NCBI RefSeq assembly: GCF_001429395.1
Contig: NZ_LMJT01000003.1
Span: 98,435 to 162,434, forward strand
Direction of reading: 5' to 3'
Source of the DNA: Allobosea sp. Root381
Lineage (GTDB): Bacteria; Pseudomonadota; Alphaproteobacteria; Rhizobiales; Beijerinckiaceae
DNA: 64,000 bases
Shown: piece after piece, positions 60,089 to 64,000 of the stretch
Layout: every line of letters starts with the position of its first letter
Position numbering within the stretch: position 1 is the first letter of the stretch
The notes under the pieces: model-generated
Seen by the model: only the letters and a program-made list of their open reading frames with translations
What the model was told of the DNA's origin: nothing
The model's database searches: none
Program-made: the position numbers and the translations under genes

Positions 60089-60814
60089 GTGTCGAATCCC
60101 CCGCTGATGCCGAAGGCCACCGCGGTCTGGCTGGTCGAGAACACGTCCCTGACCTTCGAGCAGATCGCGGAGTTCTGCAAACTCCACCCGCTCGAGGTGC
60201 GCGGCATCGCAGATGGCGAGGTCGCCGCCGGCATCAAGGGCCTGGACCCCATCACCTCGGGCCAGCTCACCCGCGAGGAGCTCGAGCGCGCCGCCAAGAA
60301 CCCGGCCCACCACCTCAAGCTCGCCGAGCGCAAGGTGAAGGTGCCTGAGGTCAAGCGCGCCAAGGGGCCCCGCTACACCCCGGTCTCGAAGCGCCAGGAT
60401 CGCCCGAATGCGATCCTCTGGCTGCTGCGCAACCATCCCGAGCTCAAGGACGCACAGATCATCCGCCTGATCGGCACGACCAAGTCGACGATCGCCCAGA
60501 TCCGTGACCGCACCCACTGGAACGCCCAGACGCTGACGCCGATCGACCCGGTCAGCCTCGGCCTCAGCTCGCAGATCGATCTCGACTTCGAGGTCGCCCG
60601 CGCCGCCAAGGACCGCCCCGCGGCGCTGGCTGAGGTCGGCTCGACCCTGCTCCCGGCCGAAGAGACCACCGCGCCCGAGCCCGCTCCGCTGAGCCAGACC
60701 TTCGCCGACATGAGCAAGCCGAAGCGCGAGGAAGAGGCGGCGATCGACGTCGATTCCGTCTTCGCCAAGCTGAAGCAGATGAAGCGTCCGGTGGACGAGG
60801 ACGACGAGGGCTGA
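60089..60814 (+). CDS. trcR: TrcR-family (DUF1013) cell-cycle transcriptional regulator
   Basis: 241 residues with a GTG start after CAGGAG. The N-terminal helix-turn-helix-like part is PKATAVWLVENTSLTFEQIAEFCKLHPLEV. A second such part is PNAILWLLRNHPELKDAQIIRLIGTTKSTIAQIRDRTHWN. A low-complexity acidic tail ends in SVFAKLKQMKRPVDEDDEG. DUF1013 proteins are alphaproteobacterial and annotated as the cell-cycle regulator TrcR; their exact targets are not established. It diverges from DUF1192. Confidence 0.88.
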   Translation: MSNPPLMPKATAVWLVENTSLTFEQIAEFCKLHPLEVRGIADGEVAAGIKGLDPITSGQLTREELERAAKNPAHHLKLAERKVKVPEVKRAKGPRYTPVSKRQDRPNAILWLLRNHPELKDAQIIRLIGTTKSTIAQIRDRTHWNAQTLTPIDPVSLGLSSQIDLDFEVARAAKDRPAALAEVGSTLLPAEETTAPEPAPLSQTFADMSKPKREEEAAIDVDSVFAKLKQMKRPVDEDDEG

Positions 60815-60830
60815 GGCCAGCCCTGCCGCT

Positions 60831-60922
60831 CGTCATGCTCGGGCTTGCCCGATCATCTCGGAAACCAAGGCGTTTTGCCCAAAGATTCTCGGGTCGAAGC
60901 TTTGCTTCACCCGGGAATGACG
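60831..60922. repeat. intergenic palindromic repeat, family C copy 2
   Basis: CGTCATGCTCGGGCTTGCCC opens the element; GGGTCGAAGCTTTGCTTCACCC forms an inner hairpin, and GGGAATGACG closes it. It lies between the convergent trcR and prpE genes and resembles the copy near 716. Confidence 0.65.
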
Positions 60923-60929
60923 ATCGAGA

Positions 60930-62864
60930 CTACCCGAGTCCCCTGCCCTTCAGCACGCTGTCGATCTCGTCGAGCACGGCCGGATCCTCGATCGTCGCCG
61001 GCATCGCATAATCCTCGCCATCGGCGATCTTCTTCATCGTCGCGCGCAGGATCTTGCCCGAACGCGTCTTCGGCAGCCGGTTTACCGTCACCGCGATCTT
61101 GAACGCCGCCACCGGCCCGATCCGCTCACGCACCAGCGCGACCAGCTCCTTCTCGACCTCGGCCGGCGACTGGCTCGTGCCGGCCTTCAGCACGACGAAG
61201 CCGCAGGGCTGCTCGCCCTTGAGCGCATCGCGGATGCCGACCACCGCGCATTCGGCCACGGCCGGATGGGCCGCCAGCACCTCCTCCATCCCGCCGGTCG
61301 AGAGCCGGTGGCCGGCGACATTGATGATGTCGTCGGTGCGGCCCATGATGAAGACGTAGCCGTCCGCGTCGATGAAGCCCGCATCCGAGGTGTTGTAATA
61401 ACCCGGATAGGTCGTGAGATAGGCCTCGCGGAAGCGCGCATCGTCGTTCCAGAGCGTCGGCAGCGCGCCGGGCGGCAGCGGCAGCTTGAGCACGATCGCG
61501 CCCATCATGCCCGGTGCCACCGGCCGGCCGCCCTCGTCGAGGCACTGCACGTCCCAGCCCGGCAGCGGCACGGTCGGCGAGCCGTGCTTCACCGGCAGCA
61601 GCCCGAGCCCCAGCGGGTCGCCGACGATCGGCGAGCCGCTCTCGGTCTGCCACCAATGGTCGATCACCGGCACCTTCAGCAGTCCCTCGGCCCATTTCAG
61701 CGTTTCGGGATCGGCCCGCTCGCCGGCAAGGAACAGCGCCTTGAAACGGGACAGGTCGTGCCCGGCGATATGCTTCCCCTCCGGGTCTTCCTTGCGGATG
61801 GCGCGGAAGGCGGTCGGCGCCGTGAACAGCACCTTGACGCCATGCTCGGCGATGACGCGCCAGAAGGCGCCGGGATCGGGCGTGCCGACCGGCTTGCCCT
61901 CATAGAGCACACTGGTCGCGCCCTGGATCAGCGGCGCATAGACGATGTAGCCATGGCCGACGACCCAGCCGACATCGGAGGCGGTGAACATCACCTCGCC
62001 GGGCCCGACGTCGAAGAGTTGGTCCATCGTCGCCTTGAGCACGACCATGTGCCCGCCATTGTCGCGCACCACGCCCTTGGGGCGGCCTGTCGTTCCGGAG
62101 GTGTAGAGGATGTAGAGCGGATCGGTGGCCGCGACCTCGACGCATTCGGCCCGGCGACCGGCAGCCTTCGCGGCCGCGACCAGTGCGCGCCAGTTCCTGT
62201 CGCGCGTCGCATGCATCGAGGCTTCCACCTGCGGCCGGTTGAGCACGACGCAGGCATCCGGCTTGTGCCTGGACATAGCAATCGCGGCGTCCAGCAGCGG
62301 CTTGTACTCGACCACGCGCGTCGGCTCGACGCCGCAGGTCGCGGTCAGGATCACCTTCGGCTCGGCATCGTCGATGCGCGTCGCCAGTTCCTTCGCGGCG
62401 AAGCCGCCGAACACCACCGAATGCACTGCACCGATGCGCGCGCAGGCAAGCATCGCGAAGACCGCCTCCGGGATCATCGGGATGTAGATGATGACGCGAT
62501 CGCCCTTGCCTACCCCGAGGTCCTTTAGCACGGCGGCCAGCGTCGAGACCTCGTCCAGCATCTGCGCATAGGTGAGCTTGGCTTTGGTCCCGGTGACGGG
62601 GCTGTCATGGATCAGCGCGACCTGGCCGCCGCGCCCGTCGCGGACATGGCGGTCCAGCGCATTGAAGCAGGTGTTGCAGGTCGCATCCGGAAACCAGCGG
62701 CCATAGACGCCCTGCCCGGCGTCGAACGCCCGCTGCGGCGGCCTGATCCAGTCGATGCCCTTGGCGATATCGAGCCAGTAAGCTTCGGGATCGGCCTGCC
62801 AGCTTGCATAGGTCTCGTGATAACCCTCGGCGGGACGGGTGGAGGCCGCATGGGAGCCATTCAT
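60930..62864 (-). CDS. prpE: propionyl-CoA synthetase (acetyl-CoA synthetase family)
   Basis: A 644-residue adenylate-forming enzyme that converts propionate (or acetate) to the CoA thioester. The N-terminal ACS domain begins YHETYASWQADPEAYWLDIAK. The ATP loop is YTSGTTGRPKG, the middle motif is WWQTESGSPIVG, and YNTSDAGFIDADGYVFIMGRTDDIINVAGHR leads to the catalytic Lys in PKTRSGKILR. The overall pattern fits PrpE better than Acs. No methylcitrate-cycle genes are present here. Confidence 0.92.
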   Translation of the reverse strand: MNGSHAASTRPAEGYHETYASWQADPEAYWLDIAKGIDWIRPPQRAFDAGQGVYGRWFPDATCNTCFNALDRHVRDGRGGQVALIHDSPVTGTKAKLTYAQMLDEVSTLAAVLKDLGVGKGDRVIIYIPMIPEAVFAMLACARIGAVHSVVFGGFAAKELATRIDDAEPKVILTATCGVEPTRVVEYKPLLDAAIAMSRHKPDACVVLNRPQVEASMHATRDRNWRALVAAAKAAGRRAECVEVAATDPLYILYTSGTTGRPKGVVRDNGGHMVVLKATMDQLFDVGPGEVMFTASDVGWVVGHGYIVYAPLIQGATSVLYEGKPVGTPDPGAFWRVIAEHGVKVLFTAPTAFRAIRKEDPEGKHIAGHDLSRFKALFLAGERADPETLKWAEGLLKVPVIDHWWQTESGSPIVGDPLGLGLLPVKHGSPTVPLPGWDVQCLDEGGRPVAPGMMGAIVLKLPLPPGALPTLWNDDARFREAYLTTYPGYYNTSDAGFIDADGYVFIMGRTDDIINVAGHRLSTGGMEEVLAAHPAVAECAVVGIRDALKGEQPCGFVVLKAGTSQSPAEVEKELVALVRERIGPVAAFKIAVTVNRLPKTRSGKILRATMKKIADGEDYAMPATIEDPAVLDEIDSVLKGRGLG

Positions 62865-63038
62865 CGGAAGCGTTCCTCTGCGCCGGCTTTCATCCTAAAG
62901 CCCCACGGCGAGCCGGCATGGGCGGGGCGGTTTGGCGCGAATCCTGCGCCCTCCTCCCGCCGCGAGGCAAGCTTTCGCTGCTACGACTTTCGCTGACCTC
63001 TGCATCCCTCTCCCCGACTTCTCGGCGCTGCCTCGCTC

Positions 63039-63800
63039 ATGTCCCTGGATCTCGCCTTCTTCGCCGCCATGGTTCCGGCCGTCATCCTGATGGGACTGGC
63101 CAAGGGCGGCTTTTCAGGTCTCAGCCTGCTCTCGTTGCCGCTGATGGCACTCGTCGTCTCGCCGGTGACGGCCGCTGCGATCATGCTGCCGCTGCTGATT
63201 GCACAGGATGTCGTGACGGTCTGGTCCTATCGGCGCGATTTCGACAAGCGCAACCTCGCGACGCTGGCACCCGGCGCCCTGCTTGGCGTGCTGGCAGGCT
63301 ATCTGCTGGCGGCCAGGGTTTCCGACGCCGCGGTCGGCCTCGCCGTCGGCATGATCTCGATCGGTTTTGCGCTGCGCCGCATGCTGGCCGGCAAAAGTGG
63401 GACGCCGGTCGTCCGGCGCGCGAACTGGGGCGCCGGCGGCTTCTGGGGCCTCGTCTCCGGCTTCACCAGCATGATCGCCCATGCCGGCGGGCCGCCCTTC
63501 CAGATCTACGTCATGCCGCAGCGTCTGCCGCCCGCCGTCTTCGTCGGCACCGGCGCGATCTTCTTCGCAGCGATGAACGTCGTGAAGCTCATCCCCTATC
63601 TGGCGCTCGGCCAGTTCAGCGCGCAGAATCTGACCGCCTCGGCGGCGCTGCTGCCGGTCGCGGTGGCCGCCACCTTCGCCGGCGTCTGGCTGGTGCGCCG
63701 CGTACCGGCCGAGCGATTCTACGGCATCATCTACTGGCTCCTGCTGCTGGTCGGCGCCAGGCTCGTCTTCGTCGGGCTGCAGGGTTTGTTCTTCGCGTGA
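63039..63800 (+). CDS. TauE/SafE-family sulfite exporter-like permease
   Basis: 253 residues with about eight hydrophobic segments. Family motifs are LMGLAKGGFSGLSLLSLPLM in the first half and GFTSMIAHAGGPPFQIYVMPQ in the second. It is distinct in sequence from the TauE protein at 34660. The substrate is an anion such as sulfite or an organosulfonate, not predictable further. It diverges from prpE. Confidence 0.88.
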   Translation: MSLDLAFFAAMVPAVILMGLAKGGFSGLSLLSLPLMALVVSPVTAAAIMLPLLIAQDVVTVWSYRRDFDKRNLATLAPGALLGVLAGYLLAARVSDAAVGLAVGMISIGFALRRMLAGKSGTPVVRRANWGAGGFWGLVSGFTSMIAHAGGPPFQIYVMPQRLPPAVFVGTGAIFFAAMNVVKLIPYLALGQFSAQNLTASAALLPVAVAATFAGVWLVRRVPAERFYGIIYWLLLLVGARLVFVGLQGLFFA

Positions 63801-63894
63801 CGGCGCGGTGGCGCCGGGAGCGTCTTCGTCGGAATGGCTAGTTACAAGCGGCCGCCGGGCGAGCTAGACCGAAGGCGTGGGGAAGGACGCTCCG

Positions 63895-64000
63895 ATGACC
63901 AGCTCAGCCTATGATACCGATCTCGACCGCAACCCGGCCAACTACCAGCCGCTGAGCCCGCTGCCCTTCCTCGAACGCGCCGCGGCCGTCTTTCCGGATC
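63895..64000 (+). CDS. acyl-CoA synthetase (AMP-binding), N-terminal fragment
   Basis: The gene runs off the right edge after 35 codons. The opening DLDRNPANYQPLSPLPFLER, followed by AAAVFPD, is typical of medium/long-chain acyl-CoA synthetases. GGAAGGAC precedes the ATG. The catalytic motifs lie outside the window. Confidence 0.7.
   Translation, partial: MTSSAYDTDLDRNPANYQPLSPLPFLERAAAVFPD

Overview
The window is GC-rich chromosomal DNA from an alphaproteobacterium of the Hyphomicrobiales (Rhizobiales), most like Bosea and its relatives. This rests on gene order and gene content: ruvC-ruvA-ruvB, ybgC and tolQRAB-pal-cpoB-tilS-ftsH on one strand; zapA next to a 6S RNA and 5-formyl-THF cyclo-ligase; a tkt-gap-pgk-fba operon; a Cys-free L31; and alphaproteobacterial families DUF1465, DUF1192, DUF2852, DUF4164 and TrcR (DUF1013). 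The genus is an inference. No tRNA, rRNA, IS element, prophage or CRISPR array was seen.

Layout. 1-1705: formaldehyde detoxification (end of a class III alcohol dehydrogenase, then S-formylglutathione hydrolase). 2175-5871: a Tat-exported sulfatase and a divergent gluconate 5-dehydrogenase / L-idonate 5-dehydrogenase pair. 6127-11119: glmM, an Omp25-type beta-barrel gene behind a candidate CtrA box, gpmI and a GST. 11151-16500: an orphan HWE histidine kinase, formate-THF ligase and a membrane diguanylate cyclase. 16672-34460 (mostly minus strand): the DNA-repair/envelope supercluster ruvCAB ... ybgC ... tolQRAB ... pal-cpoB-tilS-ftsH, split by extra genes (a GNAT gene inside ruvAB; an extensin-family protein and a basic unknown protein; TetR, BioY and DUF2852 genes; and a divergent MocR/PaiB-like pair between tolB and pal). 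34660-38890: TauE exporter, YebC, YmdB-type phosphoesterase, 5-FCL, 6S RNA, ZapA and DUF4164.

39220-45864 is the central carbon operon tkt-gap-(unknown)-pgk-(small membrane protein)-(small coiled protein)-fba, closed by a strong terminator. 45934-50410 holds an NmrA-like/HxlR pair, a PhoX phosphatase with a candidate Pho box, and a BenE transporter that is translationally coupled to a degenerate ThiE and a Sel1 protein. 52152-56368: SuhB-type phosphatase, a non-flagellar MotA/MotB-like stator pair, a c-type cytochrome and a solitary DUF1989 protein. 56518-60814: ABC exporter, rpmE, DUF1465, a probable small RNA, DUF1192 and TrcR. 60930-64000: PrpE, a second TauE exporter and the start of an acyl-CoA synthetase.

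The most interesting non-coding signals are (i) a probable ~95-nt small RNA (59486-59580, minus) with a 5' hairpin, an unpaired CCUCCC tract and an intrinsic terminator, whose promoter carries a perfect TTAA-N7-TTAA CtrA box and a GANTC methylation site; (ii) a 6S RNA; (iii) four families of intergenic palindromic repeats with nine copies; and (iv) several perfect inverted repeats placed as operators, notably at the MocR/PaiB and DUF2852 genes. No wholly new defence or metabolic system could be demonstrated.
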